Counted from the stretch's first letter, positions 47,813 to 57,323 are shown. The stretch: DNA of 60,445 nucleotides from Polaribacter sp. (GCA_028336245.1 JAOKTT010000007.1:1-60445), one strand, 5' to 3'. A program made the numbers and translations. The notes: generated by a model not told the origin, from the letters alone.

Positions 47813-48835
47813 ATGAACGAAAACTTAAATCCAGAAAACTCAAACCTCTCGAACGATGATTTGGATGTGGAAAAAAAATTGCGCCCCCTTTCTTTTGACG
47901 ATTTTACAGGGCAGGATCAAGCAATTGATAATCTTAAGATATTTGTTGAGGCAGCGAATCAAAGAAATGAGGCTTTAGACCATACTTTATTCCATGGGCC
48001 TCCGGGTTTGGGTAAAACTACATTGGCACACATTTTAGCAAATGAGTTGCAAGTAGGCATAAAGGTAACTTCAGGGCCTGTTTTAGATAAGCCAGGAGAT
48101 TTGGCAGGGTTGCTTACCAATTTAGATGAACGGGATGTTTTGTTTATTGATGAAATTCATCGATTAAGTCCTATTGTAGAGGAATATTTGTATTCGGCCA
48201 TGGAGGATTATAAAATTGATATTATGATTGAGTCTGGACCAAATGCAAGAACGGTTCAAATTAATTTAGAGCCATTCACATTAATTGGTGCTACAACGCG
48301 TTCTGGGTTATTAACCGCTCCAATGAGAGCAAGGTTCGGAATTAGCAGCAGGTTACATTATTACAAGACAGACTTATTGACTACAATCATTCAAAGAAGT
48401 GCACAAATTTTAAATGTGCCAATTTCGATGGAGTCGGCAATTGAAATTGCAGGAAGGAGCAGGGGAACTCCACGAATAGCGAATGCATTGTTACGTAGAG
48501 TTCGAGATTTTGCACAAATAAAAGGGAATGGCAGCATTACAATAGAAATTGCAAAATATGCCTTAGAAGCTTTACATGTAGATGCACACGGTTTAGATGA
48601 AATGGATAACAAAATTCTAGCAACAATTATAGATAAATTTAAAGGCGGGCCAGTAGGGCTCTCAACGATTGCAACTGCTGTAAGTGAAAATACAGAGACG
48701 ATTGAGGAAGTATATGAGCCTTTTTTAATTCAGCAAGGATTTATAATGCGAACACCAAGAGGAAGAGAAGTAACGGAGTTAGCCTATAAGCACTTGGGAA
48801 GAGAGAAAGGGAAAAATCACGGTGAGCTTTTTTAG
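47813..48835 (+). CDS. ruvB: Holliday junction branch migration ATPase RuvB
   Basis: 340 residues. Walker A is [15 protein letters not shown] at about 63-77, Walker [11 protein letters not shown] at about 109, sensor 1 GATTRSG, and the RuvB arginine-rich part [16 protein letters not shown]. The C-terminal winged helix has [22 protein letters not shown]. It powers branch migration with RuvA. Homologues begin at this Met, so the start is probably correct in spite of the promoter box directly before it. Single gene or followed by sulP 72 bases later. Confidence 0.97.
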   Translation: MNENLNPENSNLSNDDLDVEKKLRPLSFDDFTGQDQAIDNLKIFVEAANQRNEALDHTLFHGPPGLGKTTLAHILANELQVGIKVTSGPVLDKPGDLAGLLTNLDERDVLFIDEIHRLSPIVEEYLYSAMEDYKIDIMIESGPNARTVQINLEPFTLIGATTRSGLLTAPMRARFGISSRLHYYKTDLLTTIIQRSAQILNVPISMESAIEIAGRSRGTPRIANALLRRVRDFAQIKGNGSITIEIAKYALEALHVDAHGLDEMDNKILATIIDKFKGGPVGLSTIATAVSENTETIEEVYEPFLIQQGFIMRTPRGREVTELAYKHLGREKGKNHGELF

Positions 48836-48907
48836 TTTTACGAAATAAGATAATAGTATAGGATAAAAAAAGAAAATTGCTTCTCATGAGGAGCTTAGGA
48901 AGGCTTT

Positions 48908-50698
48908 ATGAATATTAAAAAGATACTGCCAATTTTAGAATGGTTGCCAAATTACAATAGCACTCTTTTTAAGGGAGATTTAGTTGCTGGCATAACTGTA
49001 GGGATTGTATTAATTCCTCAGGGAATTGCCTACGCCCTTATTGCTGGATTACCTCCTATTTATGGACTGTATTGCGCTTTGGTTCCCCAACTTATCTATG
49101 CGGTCTTTGGTTCCTCAAGACAAGTGGCAATTGGCCCCGTTGCAATGGATTCTTTAATTGTAGCAACGGGAGTTTCTACGATAGCCTTGTTAGGGTCTGA
49201 GGAGTATATTTCAATAGCTATTCTATTGGCTTTGATGGCGGGGGGAATTCAATTTATTATGGGAGTATTCAATTTAGGCTTTATTGTAAACTTTCTTTCA
49301 AAACCGGTTATTACGGGATTTACATCTGCAGTTGCCTTAATTATTAGCTTAAATCAATTAAAAAATTTAATGGGAGTTGCTTTTCTTCAAAGTGACCAGT
49401 TACACCTGATTCTAAAGGATATCTGGATTCAAATAGGAGATTTCAGTCTGAATACAGCAAGTATTGGGATATTTTCGATCCTATTAATAATACTTTTAAA
49501 AAAAATAGATAAGAGGATTCCAAACGCATTGATTGTAGTGGTTTTAGGAATTTTAATTATGAAATATTTTGGAAATATTTTAACGGATGTCTCTATTGTA
49601 AAAGAGATTCCTTCTGGACTGCCTTCATTCGGAATTCCGGAATTCAATATAGATCAGATACGAGAGTTATTACCTATTGCACTGACCTTAGTTATGGTAG
49701 GGTACTTAGAAACGATTTCTATTGGTAAACTATTAGAAGCAAAGCAAGATGTGTATAGAATAAGACCAAATCAAGAACTAATTGCATTGGGTCTTAGTAA
49801 TATGTTCGGTTCTTTATTTAAAGCATATCCCAGTGCATCTAGTTTTTCAAGATCTGCTATTAATGAAGAAAGTGGTGCAAAAACGGGAATGGCAGCACTC
49901 ATTTCTGTGGCAATGGTTGCTATTACTTTACTGTTTTTAATGCCACTATTTTACTACCTACCAAACACGGTATTGGCGGCAATAATAATTGTGGCTGTTT
50001 TAGGATTGGTTAATTTTACGGAGGCGAAGTTTCTTTGGAGAGCAAATCAATTAGATTTTTGGTTAATGCTTGCTACTTTTTTTGCAACTTTATTTTTAGG
50101 AATAGAATATGGCATAACCGCAGGCGTAAGTTTGTCTTTAATCATTTTAATTTTTAGAACATCCCGACCGCATGTTGCGGAATTAGGCAAAGTGCCAAAT
50201 TCTAATTTTTATAGGAATATAGAACGGTTTGAAGAGGTTATTATAGATGAAGATATTTTAGTCTTAAGATTTGATGCACAATTATTTTATGCAAATTCAA
50301 GCTATTTTAGAGATAAGTTGGATGAGTTAACAATCAAAAAGGGTATAGGTTTAAAGTTGATTATTTTAGATGCAGAGAGTATAAATAGAGTAGATAGTAC
50401 TGGGGTAGAAATGTTGAAAGAACGGATTCGATATTATCAGAAAAAAGAGGTGTTATTTTATTTTTCGGGAGTAAAAGGCCCTGTAAGAGATACTTTTTTT
50501 AGAAGTGGTTTTTTAGAGATAATAGATTTACAGCATTTTTATATGGGCATTTATCAGGCAGTTCAATTCTATAAAACTGGAGACAAAGCCTTTCAAGTGA
50601 AGTATGCTAAATATATTCATCAGGCTAATACCCAGAAGAGTAGTCCTCTATCCCTTAAAAAAGACGGAATACCCCGTGTTTCTTCCACTAATAAATAA
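48908..50698 (+). CDS. SulP-family anion transporter with STAS domain
   Basis: 596 residues. N-terminal SulP motif NSTLFKGDLVAGITVGIVLIPQGIAYA and AGLPPIYGLYCALVPQLIYAVFG, then about 12-14 membrane segments; the second SulP signature is AYPSASSFSRSAINEESGAKT at about 303. A C-terminal STAS domain (about 435-555, with LDAESINRVDSTGVEML) regulates such transporters. Substrates in the family include sulfate and bicarbonate. The rhodanese-like gene 11 bases downstream may hint at sulfur metabolism, but this is inference. A 16-base hairpin and an AGGAAGG string lie before its ATG. Confidence 0.9.
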   Translation: MNIKKILPILEWLPNYNSTLFKGDLVAGITVGIVLIPQGIAYALIAGLPPIYGLYCALVPQLIYAVFGSSRQVAIGPVAMDSLIVATGVSTIALLGSEEYISIAILLALMAGGIQFIMGVFNLGFIVNFLSKPVITGFTSAVALIISLNQLKNLMGVAFLQSDQLHLILKDIWIQIGDFSLNTASIGIFSILLIILLKKIDKRIPNALIVVVLGILIMKYFGNILTDVSIVKEIPSGLPSFGIPEFNIDQIRELLPIALTLVMVGYLETISIGKLLEAKQDVYRIRPNQELIALGLSNMFGSLFKAYPSASSFSRSAINEESGAKTGMAALISVAMVAITLLFLMPLFYYLPNTVLAAIIIVAVLGLVNFTEAKFLWRANQLDFWLMLATFFATLFLGIEYGITAGVSLSLIILIFRTSRPHVAELGKVPNSNFYRNIERFEEVIIDEDILVLRFDAQLFYANSSYFRDKLDELTIKKGIGLKLIILDAESINRVDSTGVEMLKERIRYYQKKEVLFYFSGVKGPVRDTFFRSGFLEIIDLQHFYMGIYQAVQFYKTGDKAFQVKYAKYIHQANTQKSSPLSLKKDGIPRVSSTNK

Positions 50699-50709
50699 TT
50701 TAGAACTAA

Positions 50710-51081
50710 ATGAAAAAGAATATCTGTCTTTTGTTAATGAGTTTTTTCTTTCTTAACTGTCATGGACAACAAGCATTCAACTCTATTTCAACTAAAGAAT
50801 TAAAAGTGCTGCTAGCGCAAGAAAAGATTCAGTTAATGGATGTTAGAACTCCAAAAGAAGTAAAAGAAGGTGCTATAAAGACAGCTTTTTTTGCCAACTA
50901 TTTTGATATTGATTTTGAAAAGATAGCAATAGCGAAACTAAATAAATCAAAACCTGTTTATTTGTATTGCAGAAGTGGCAACAGAAGTGGAAAAGCATGT
51001 AAAATTTTGAAAGAAAAAGGTTTCGAAGCCATCAATGTCTTAGGAGGATATCAGCAGTGGGATTCAGAAAAAAACCAATAA
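50710..51081 (+). CDS. Exported rhodanese-like protein
   Basis: 123 residues. Signal peptide MKKNICLLLMSFFFLNCHG: a Cys at the cleavage site suggests a lipoprotein, although the -1 residue (Asn) is unusual. The rhodanese domain has VRTPKEVKEG and the active loop YCRSGNRSGKAC with the catalytic Cys, ending GGYQQWDSEK. It could be a periplasmic sulfur-transfer protein; its role is unclear. Coupled closely to the SulP gene and convergent with rpoD. Confidence 0.88.
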   Translation: MKKNICLLLMSFFFLNCHGQQAFNSISTKELKVLLAQEKIQLMDVRTPKEVKEGAIKTAFFANYFDIDFEKIAIAKLNKSKPVYLYCRSGNRSGKACKILKEKGFEAINVLGGYQQWDSEKNQ

Positions 51082-51109
51082 CTTAAATTAGCCTTCTAAA
51101 GAACAACTT

Positions 51110-51973
51110 TTAACCTAAGTACGTTTTCAGCATTTGTGTTTTGGAGCCCGATTGTAACCTCCGAATTGCTTTCTGCTTTACTTGGCGAACGCGTTCCCTT
51201 GTTAAATCAAATTTTTCACCAATCTCTTCCAAGCTAGACAACTCTTCGTTTCCAATACCGTAATACATTTTTATCACTTTTGCTTCTTTATAAGTTAGCG
51301 TTCCTAGCGCCCTTTCAATTTCAATTTTTAAGGATTGTGCCATTAATTGGCTGTCTGGTCTTGGGGAGTCCACTGATTGTAATACATTGTAAAGATTAGA
51401 ATCTTCCCCTTCTTTAAAAGGAGCATCCATAGAAACATGCCTTCCAGAGTTTTTTAAAGACTGTTCTACTTCTGCTTCAGTCATGTCTAACTGTTTTGCA
51501 ATTTCTTTATGGGTGGGCATGCGTTGCTCATTTTGCTCAAGACGCGCATATATTTTTTTTATTTTATTGATACTTCCTATCTTATTCAAAGGCAAGCGCA
51601 CAATTCTAGATTGTTCTGCCAAGGCTTGCATAATGGCTTGACGAATCCACCAAACAGCGTAAGATATGAATTTAAAACCTCTGGTTTCGTCAAATCTTTT
51701 TGCCGCTTTTACCAAGCCTAAGTTGCCCTCATTTATCAAATCAGATAATTTCAAACCTTGTCCTTGGTATTGCTTGGCAACGGAAACTACAAATCTTAAA
51801 TTTGCACTTACAAGTGCATCTAAGGCTTTTGAATCTCCTACCTTAATTTTTAGTGCAAGTTCTACTTCTTCATCAGCAGTAATAAGTCCAATTTTACTAA
51901 TTTCTTGAAAGTATTTATCTAAAGACTCCGCATCGCGGTTGGTGACTTGTTTTACAATTTTAAGTTGTCTCAT
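51110..51973 (-). CDS. rpoD: Primary sigma factor (RpoD/SigA), short Bacteroidota form
   Basis: 287 residues. Region 1.2 starts [29 protein letters not shown] (about 17-40), region 2 has [45 protein letters not shown] and [14 protein letters not shown]. Region 3 and region 4 follow ([17 protein letters not shown] and [27 protein letters not shown]). Region 1.1 is absent, as in other Bacteroidota primary sigma factors, which read the TTTG/TAnnTTTG promoters seen repeatedly in this window. Single gene; the 299 bases upstream contain a TonB-gene terminator but no clear promoter box. Confidence 0.96.
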   Translation of the reverse strand: MRQLKIVKQVTNRDAESLDKYFQEISKIGLITADEEVELALKIKVGDSKALDALVSANLRFVVSVAKQYQGQGLKLSDLINEGNLGLVKAAKRFDETRGFKFISYAVWWIRQAIMQALAEQSRIVRLPLNKIGSINKIKKIYARLEQNEQRMPTHKEIAKQLDMTEAEVEQSLKNSGRHVSMDAPFKEGEDSNLYNVLQSVDSPRPDSQLMAQSLKIEIERALGTLTYKEAKVIKMYYGIGNEELSSLEEIGEKFDLTRERVRQVKQKAIRRLQSGSKTQMLKTYLG

Positions 51974-52184
51974 TATAGGAAGTTGTAAGATTTAATAGTG
52001 TATAGCAATAGGTGAATTTTAAAAAGAATATATTTCTTTTAAAAGTGGTAGTTAGGAATCGTTGCAACGAAAAACCTAGAGTGCAGGAAGCTTGAATTGA
52101 ACCGATTGATTGTTATCAACAAGGTTCATTCGAGTGTATGTACTTAGGATAACGAAATTATTTCCCATAATTTCGAATATACGA

Positions 52185-52220
52185 AAAACGAGCAGTTTTC
52201 AATAGAAAATCGCTCGTTTT
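52185..52220. terminator. Intrinsic terminator after the TonB receptor
   Basis: AAAACGAGC (52185-52193) and GCTCGTTTT (52212-52220) form a 9-bp stem with an inner TTTTC/GAAAA stem. Minus-strand reading gives GCTCGTTTTTCG, so it mainly serves the minus-strand receptor gene; T-run is present on both strands. Confidence 0.82.
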
Positions 52221-52272
52221 GTGTCTATTTTAACATGTTTTGGTCAATTATGACGTAAAAACGATGTATTTG

Positions 52273-54621
52273 TTAAAATCTAAAAGTTGCACCTATTAGA
52301 AAGTTTCTAGTAGCTTGTGGATAATATCCTGCTCCGTCGACTGTAGTTACCGTTCCTGGATTAGAGTAATCATCATCAAAAGTATAGTAATACCCTCTGT
52401 CTACGTACTCTGTGTCAAAAAGGTTGGTTACCAATGCTGTAAAAACAACAGATTTAAAGAGTTTATTTGTATTTAAGGTATATACAATATTTAAGTTAGA
52501 TGTAAAGTAACTTTCTAAAACATCGTTTGCAGAAACTTCACTACTAAAATTACTCATAAACTGCTCACTAACATACTTAGATAAGATTGAAAGTTGCACA
52601 TTCTTTAGAGGTGTATAGGTAAATACATTCCCAACAATTACGTCTGGTGAAAACGACAAATCTGTATTACCCAGAGATTGTGGCGTCGTATTTCCATCCT
52701 TGGTAATGAAGAAATCCCTATTCTTATTAGCACTAAAAGTTGCATTTGGTCTGATAGAAATTTTATCAGAAATTCTAATGTCTGCATCTATCTCGGTACC
52801 CAGTCTGTAGCTGCTTCCAGAGGTTGCTCTAATGGGCGCACCCACATCATTTAAAGCACCTGTTAATACTAACTGATTCTTGTAGTCCATATAATAACTA
52901 TTGATAGTCAGTTTAATATTCTCACTCTTAAAACGCCAACCTAATTCATAATCGTTTAAGGTTTCTGGAGTAGTTACACCAATTTCAAAATCGTTTCTAT
53001 TCGGTTCTTTACTTGCAACGGCAAAAGAAGTATATAAACTGTTATTTGGATTTATTTTATAGGTAAACCCGAATTTAGGATTAAAGAAACTAAAAGTAGC
53101 ATCTACATCAATTGGTAGAATATCATTGGTAATACCCTGTGTTTTATAGCCAACAAATCTCCCTTGCACATCTACATACCCAATTAACGCATCCGAAATG
53201 TCAAAGGTTGCTTTTGCAAATATAGAAAAGTCCGTTTTCTTTGCATCAGAAAAATAATAACGATCTCTAATATTCACATCTGCAGCCAAGTCAGATCCCC
53301 AAATTACCTCTCCATAGTGGTCTCCACTATAATCCGAATAAGAAATTCCTGATATAAAATTTAGTTTGTCTGTTTTATAATTTGTATTGAAATTAAAAAC
53401 ATAAAAATCATTATCTAACCAACGTCTTACAATTACATCACTACCATCTGCTATCAAATTATTGAAATCTGCTGCATCTTCATTCTTTTTAGACTGTTCA
53501 AAATACCCAACCCCTTTGGTGTAGTTTAATGCCAAATTAGTAGACCAATGGTCATTCAACTTTTCATTCCAATGCAATTGATAATGGTTTTGCTCATAAT
53601 TATCCGTTTCATTGTCGTAGGTATATGGATTTTGTCTTCTATCCGCTGCTAATTCATCCGCAGTCAAACCATACCAAGCTTGGTAGGTGTGTTCTTTTCC
53701 GCCAAAAGTAACGGCCTTTATTAATGTGTTTTCATCTGTGTAACTTCCTTGTAGATAATATGATTTTAAGTCGGCAAAAGCTCTGTCTACATATCCATCT
53801 GAATAAATATTAGACAAACGTCCTGCAATCTCTATATGATCGTTAATTTTTCCTGTACTAAACTTTACAGTATGTTTTCTTGTGTTATAAGAGCCAACAG
53901 AATTAGAGATTTCTGCAAAAGCATCCTCAGAAGCAGCATCGGTTAAAATATTTAAACTTGCACCGAAAGCACCAGAACCATTGGTAGATGTACCAACACC
54001 GCGCTGCAGTTGTAAGTTTTCTGTAGAAGAAGCAAAATCCCCTAAATTAACCCAAAAAGTACCATGACTTTCGGGATCGTTGTATGGAATTCCATTTACC
54101 GTTACGTTAATTCTTTCTCCGTTAGAGCCACGAACGCTCATATAGGTATAACCAACACCAGCGCCAGCATCACTAGAAGAAACTACAGAAGGCATGTAGT
54201 TCAGTAAAATAGGAATGTCTTGCCCTAGGTTACGTTTTGCAATTTCTTTTTTTGATAAGTTAGAAAAAGTCACAGGAACGTCTGTATTGACACGAACCGC
54301 GGAAACCAAAACTTCTTCCAAAACGGTGTTACCTGTTTGTAATTCGATTACATATTCTTCATCTTTAGAAAGTGTAATTTTCTCTGAAACAGTGCTGTAA
54401 CCCAAAAATGAAACTTCTACGGTATAGGTTCCCTTTTCTAGGTTAAAACTAAAGTTTCCGTCAAAATCTGTAGAGACTCCTTTTTTAACTTCTTTAACAA
54501 GGATAGAAGCTCCAGCTAAAGAATTTTTGTTTTCATCTACAACTTTTCCAGAAAGCGTAAAGGATTGGGCGCTTGCAAGTGTACTTACAAACAAGAATAA
54601 AAAAATGGATATTTTTTTCAT
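52273..54621 (-). CDS. TonB-dependent outer membrane receptor under a TPP riboswitch (probable thiamine uptake)
   Basis: 782 residues. Signal peptide MKKISIFLFLFVSTLASA, then a carboxypeptidase-regulatory-like domain (FTLSGKVVDENKNSLAGASILV to about residue 95), a plug domain (about 115-225, VYTYMSVRGSNGERINV-like region), and a beta-barrel to the final ATFRF. Receptor class alone does not show the ligand. A TPP riboswitch lies in its 5' leader, which in Bacteroidota marks thiamine-related outer membrane receptors, so it is probably for thiamine or a precursor. Nothing follows on this strand before rpoD; a terminator lies downstream. Confidence 0.88.
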   Translation of the reverse strand: MKKISIFLFLFVSTLASAQSFTLSGKVVDENKNSLAGASILVKEVKKGVSTDFDGNFSFNLEKGTYTVEVSFLGYSTVSEKITLSKDEEYVIELQTGNTVLEEVLVSAVRVNTDVPVTFSNLSKKEIAKRNLGQDIPILLNYMPSVVSSSDAGAGVGYTYMSVRGSNGERINVTVNGIPYNDPESHGTFWVNLGDFASSTENLQLQRGVGTSTNGSGAFGASLNILTDAASEDAFAEISNSVGSYNTRKHTVKFSTGKINDHIEIAGRLSNIYSDGYVDRAFADLKSYYLQGSYTDENTLIKAVTFGGKEHTYQAWYGLTADELAADRRQNPYTYDNETDNYEQNHYQLHWNEKLNDHWSTNLALNYTKGVGYFEQSKKNEDAADFNNLIADGSDVIVRRWLDNDFYVFNFNTNYKTDKLNFISGISYSDYSGDHYGEVIWGSDLAADVNIRDRYYFSDAKKTDFSIFAKATFDISDALIGYVDVQGRFVGYKTQGITNDILPIDVDATFSFFNPKFGFTYKINPNNSLYTSFAVASKEPNRNDFEIGVTTPETLNDYELGWRFKSENIKLTINSYYMDYKNQLVLTGALNDVGAPIRATSGSSYRLGTEIDADIRISDKISIRPNATFSANKNRDFFITKDGNTTPQSLGNTDLSFSPDVIVGNVFTYTPLKNVQLSILSKYVSEQFMSNFSSEVSANDVLESYFTSNLNIVYTLNTNKLFKSVVFTALVTNLFDTEYVDRGYYYTFDDDYSNPGTVTTVDGAGYYPQATRNFLIGATFRF

Positions 54622-54774
54622 TTTAAAAAATTTAAAACGAATAAAAAGAGGTAATTATTCTTGTGATTAATAGTGAATAATTAATTATTGTTCCTACGAA
54701 GAAAGCTTTTTCCTATGCATCGGAAGAAGTAATTTATACTTTAAATTAGTTCACTTTTTTTGTAAAATACATTC

Positions 54775-54843
54775 AAAATCCCTAAACAGCATTACCTGTT
54801 CTAGGTTCATTGGGTATGATCTCAGCTTTTTAAAGCACCCCTT
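54775..54843 (-). ncRNA. TPP riboswitch (thi-box)
   Basis: On the minus strand the conserved core reads GGGGTGC, CTGAGA, TACCC, GAACCT, GGTAATGC and TTTAGGGA in the expected order. This includes CTGAGA between P2 and P3, ACCC closing P2, and CAGGTAATGC in P4/P5 with ACAG/CTGT pairing. The loop P3 is minimal (TTTAAAAA). It lies about 155 bases before the receptor ATG. I saw no T-run terminator downstream, so the expression platform may act on translation or be Rho-linked. Confidence 0.92.
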
Positions 54844-54856
54844 TATGAGAACGTAA

Positions 54857-54864
54857 CAAAATTA
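54857..54864 (-). promoter_or_regulatory. -7 promoter box (TAATTTTG) of the TPP-regulated receptor
   Basis: TAATTTTG on the minus strand with TTTC (one mismatch to TTTG) exactly 19 bases upstream. The predicted start, about 54853, lies a few bases before the riboswitch. Confidence 0.65.
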
Positions 54865-54904
54865 AGTCAGAAAAATTGATTGTGAAACAGAAAAGTGATT
54901 TATT

Positions 54905-55309
54905 TTAATCAAATTTTGGTTTTTTGCGAAGTGCCTTTTTAATGGAGGTTCGTTTTTTAGTTTCAACCCTTCTTTTTAAGGCGCCTTTGCTAGGTTTTGT
55001 TTTTTGTCTTTTCTTAGGACGAGTTAAATTTGTTTTCAATAATTCTAAAAAACGTTTGATCGAAATTTCTTTATTTCTGTGCTGAGAACGTGTTTCTTCA
55101 CAGAAAATAATTAATACATTTTCTTTCGTTAATTTTGATACAAGTTTGACTTTTAACAGTTTTTTTTCGTTTTCAGAGAGCGAAAGAGAATGTCCTAAAT
55201 TAAAGGATAACTCAATTTTAGAAGATGTTTTATTTACGTGTTGTCCTCCAGGACCAGAACTTCTAGTCGCTTTAAATCCAAGTTCTTTTAGTATATTTTC
55301 GGTATGCAT
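54905..55309 (-). CDS. arfB: ArfB-like peptidyl-tRNA hydrolase (ribosome rescue)
   Basis: 134 residues. The catalytic GGQ motif is at 21-23 in RSSGPGGQHVNKTSSKIEL, as in YaeJ/ArfB and release factors, and the C-terminal tail is strongly basic (RRVETKKRTSIKKALRKK), which inserts into the empty mRNA channel of stalled ribosomes. No codon-recognition domains are present. It releases peptides from ribosomes without a stop codon. Its stop is 40 bases from the riboswitch promoter of the receptor. Confidence 0.93.
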   Translation of the reverse strand: MHTENILKELGFKATRSSGPGGQHVNKTSSKIELSFNLGHSLSLSENEKKLLKVKLVSKLTKENVLIIFCEETRSQHRNKEISIKRFLELLKTNLTRPKKRQKTKPSKGALKRRVETKKRTSIKKALRKKPKFD

Positions 55310-55360
55310 TGATGCCGTTTTTGATATTGAATTTTGGTATTCTTATAAATTCAATTTTTT

Positions 55361-56011
55361 TTAGTCAAAAAAACTTTCATTATTATTTTGGGGAATAAAA
55401 GGAATGTCTAAATCTAATAAAGAAGTTGAGAATGAGTGTAAATTCTTTTTATTAGCAATGATTTCATCAATAGCTACTGTGGCATTTTTTAGCCGAGTTT
55501 CTTTGTTCCCTTTTAGGATGATGTACTTTTTTTTATGCTTTTTTAATGCGCGCTCGAAGGCATTAAACATTTCTAAACGTTGTTTTGGTCTGTCACGTAA
55601 ATCATCTGCTTCCCAGGGTGTGTCAATATAGGTTAACAAATAGAGGTCATACTCATTTTTATTTGCCGCATCATTTAATTTTTCATCCACAAAGCCGTCA
55701 TAAAATTCTTCTGAATATACTTTTGTTTCTAAAAGATCCGTGTCGCAAATGAGTAACTTATCTGCTCTTTTGGCCAATCTGTTTTCTAATTTCATTTGTC
55801 CAATAGCAATTGGAATGATGTCTTCTTTCTGGCAGGTTTTACGTTCATTATTCCATTTTTTCTGCAAATAGTCTCGTGCAAATTCTGGTGCCCAAACGGT
55901 ATTGTAATACCTTGCTAAGTGACGAGAAAGAGTCGTTTTTCCTGACGATTCTGGGCCAAATAAAACAATTTTTACGATGTTAATGGGGTCTTGTGTAAGT
56001 TTTTTTTCCAT
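55361..56011 (-). CDS. NadR kinase-domain-like ATPase next to a PnuC-type transporter
   Basis: 216 residues. P-loop VLFGPESSGKTTLSRHLA (Walker A at about 19-27), then EFARDYLQKKW, ICDTDLLETKVY and LLTYIDTPWEADDLRDRP, which fit the ribosylnicotinamide kinase domain of NadR without the adenylyltransferase and repressor parts. It overlaps the 3' end of the PnuC-type gene by 40 bases, so the two are co-expressed and coupled. The substrate is probably the vitamin nucleoside imported by the transporter: nicotinamide riboside, or thiamine if the transporter is PnuT-like. Sequence alone does not decide. Confidence 0.82.
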   Translation of the reverse strand: MEKKLTQDPINIVKIVLFGPESSGKTTLSRHLARYYNTVWAPEFARDYLQKKWNNERKTCQKEDIIPIAIGQMKLENRLAKRADKLLICDTDLLETKVYSEEFYDGFVDEKLNDAANKNEYDLYLLTYIDTPWEADDLRDRPKQRLEMFNAFERALKKHKKKYIILKGNKETRLKNATVAIDEIIANKKNLHSFSTSLLDLDIPFIPQNNNESFFD

Positions 56012-56604
56012 GCTAAATAACCAAAAATGGCAATAAAAGTAAATCCGAAATATTGAAAGCTTGTAAATGCAAATCCTTTATATAAATATAAAGGTACAGA
56101 AATTAGATCTCCAACAATCCAGAAAATCCAATTCTCTATTTTTCGTTTTGCCATTAACCACATACCTACAAAGAAAATGGCTGTGGTTACGGTATCTATA
56201 TAGGCAACCCAATTGTTCCATTTATCAAAAATTTGATAGACGATACAAACAAAAATTAATGCAGCTAAGAAAAGGAGTGTTGCAGTCTTTTTTTCTTTAG
56301 GAGATGTTCTAGAAATTGGTGTAAAATGAGTATCGTCTACTTTTCGTGTCCAAACATACCAACCATAGATGCTCATTATAAAATAATAGACGTTGATCAT
56401 CATATCACCGAGTAATGCCCATTTTAGCAGCAGGTGTACAAATATGGCGGTACTAATTATGCCTGTTGGAAAAACCCAAACTTTATTCTGTTTAGAAAAC
56501 CAAACGGATAAAAACCCAAAGATTACCGCTATAATTTCCAGCACAATATCTATCGTTTCATAGGTTTTGTATTGTTCAAAAAGCAGGTTAAAAATTTCTA
56601 GCAT
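55972..56604 (-). CDS. PnuC/PnuT-type vitamin transporter
   Basis: 210 residues, seven or so membrane segments. PnuC features include NKVWVFPTGIIS, YYFIMSIYGWYVWTR (about 73-87) and ENWIFWIVGDLISVPLYLYKG (about 158-178), the conserved substrate-site region. PnuC proteins import nicotinamide riboside by facilitated diffusion coupled to phosphorylation, and the PnuT branch imports thiamine. The adjacent kinase-like gene overlaps it, and the thiamine-regulated receptor is two genes away. I therefore list both substrates. It has its own TAnnTTTG box. Confidence 0.88.
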   Translation of the reverse strand: MLEIFNLLFEQYKTYETIDIVLEIIAVIFGFLSVWFSKQNKVWVFPTGIISTAIFVHLLLKWALLGDMMINVYYFIMSIYGWYVWTRKVDDTHFTPISRTSPKEKKTATLLFLAALIFVCIVYQIFDKWNNWVAYIDTVTTAIFFVGMWLMAKRKIENWIFWIVGDLISVPLYLYKGFAFTSFQYFGFTFIAIFGYLAWKKNLHKTPLTS

Positions 56605-56622
56605 CTATTATAATTGAGCATA

Positions 56623-56630
56623 CAAATTTA
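56623..56630 (-). promoter_or_regulatory. -7 promoter box (TAAATTTG) of the pnuC-type gene
   Basis: Minus strand TAAATTTG, exact TAnnTTTG match, 18 bases before the ATG. No TPP riboswitch is found in this short leader. No clear -33 box. Confidence 0.5.
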
Positions 56631-56675
56631 AGAATTTCTCTCTATTAGTCTTGTTTATATTTCAAAAAAGAACAT

Positions 56676-57302
56676 TTAAATTGCGTATACACAAGTAAAC
56701 CCATCAAATTCTAAAAAGAATATTTGATAGGTAGCTGTTTTTCCTTCATATCGAATAGTTCCTGTTGTTTTTTCATCAGCAAAATTAAAGTCTTCAATAA
56801 AGATATGGTGTAAAAAGAGTAAACTTTTCTTTCCATATATTTTATATAAACTTTCTTTCGCCCCCCAAACAATGGTTAGTTTACTAATTAATGCTTCATG
56901 ATTTGCAATTGTTTTGTATTCTTCAAATGGGGTGAATTTGTGGGCTATTTTTAATATTTTTTCTCGTTGTTTTTCAATATCAATACCTACGGGCTTTTCG
57001 TCAGAGACGATGATCCCCGAAAAAGTATAGGAATGGGTGATTGAAATGAATCTCCCATCTTTTAAATGAGGCTTCCCGTAGGCATCATAAACTACATCGG
57101 AATCGGAGTAGCCGGCTTCTTTTAATAAATGACGCACACTTAAAAAACCGCGCTGATGCAATTGAGATTTCATGCCATTTAAACGCGCCTGACTTTTTTT
57201 TGTTAGTAAAACGTTTGTGTTTAATTCGTTAAAGGTTTCCTCAATTTTCCAGATGAGCACTTTTGTCTTGTTGTCAATCGTTAAACTTTTGTAAAGAGGC
57301 AT
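56676..57302 (-). CDS. 4'-Phosphopantetheinyl transferase
   Basis: 208 residues from the ATG at 57302 (MPLYKSLTI); an upstream ATG at 57362 would add 20 residues that overlap the ahcY promoter region and seem non-coding. Motifs of the superfamily: DVVYDAYGKPHL, FISITHSYTFSG, the Mg-binding VGIDIEKQREKI and WGAKESLYKIYGKK. It attaches the phosphopantetheine arm of CoA to acyl carrier or similar proteins in the cytoplasm. It is divergent from ahcY and upstream of the pnuC-type gene on the same strand. Confidence 0.9.
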   Translation of the reverse strand: MPLYKSLTIDNKTKVLIWKIEETFNELNTNVLLTKKSQARLNGMKSQLHQRGFLSVRHLLKEAGYSDSDVVYDAYGKPHLKDGRFISITHSYTFSGIIVSDEKPVGIDIEKQREKILKIAHKFTPFEEYKTIANHEALISKLTIVWGAKESLYKIYGKKSLLFLHHIFIEDFNFADEKTTGTIRYEGKTATYQIFFLEFDGFTCVYAI

Positions 57303-57323
57303 ACTTTTTTGGAATGGATGTCG

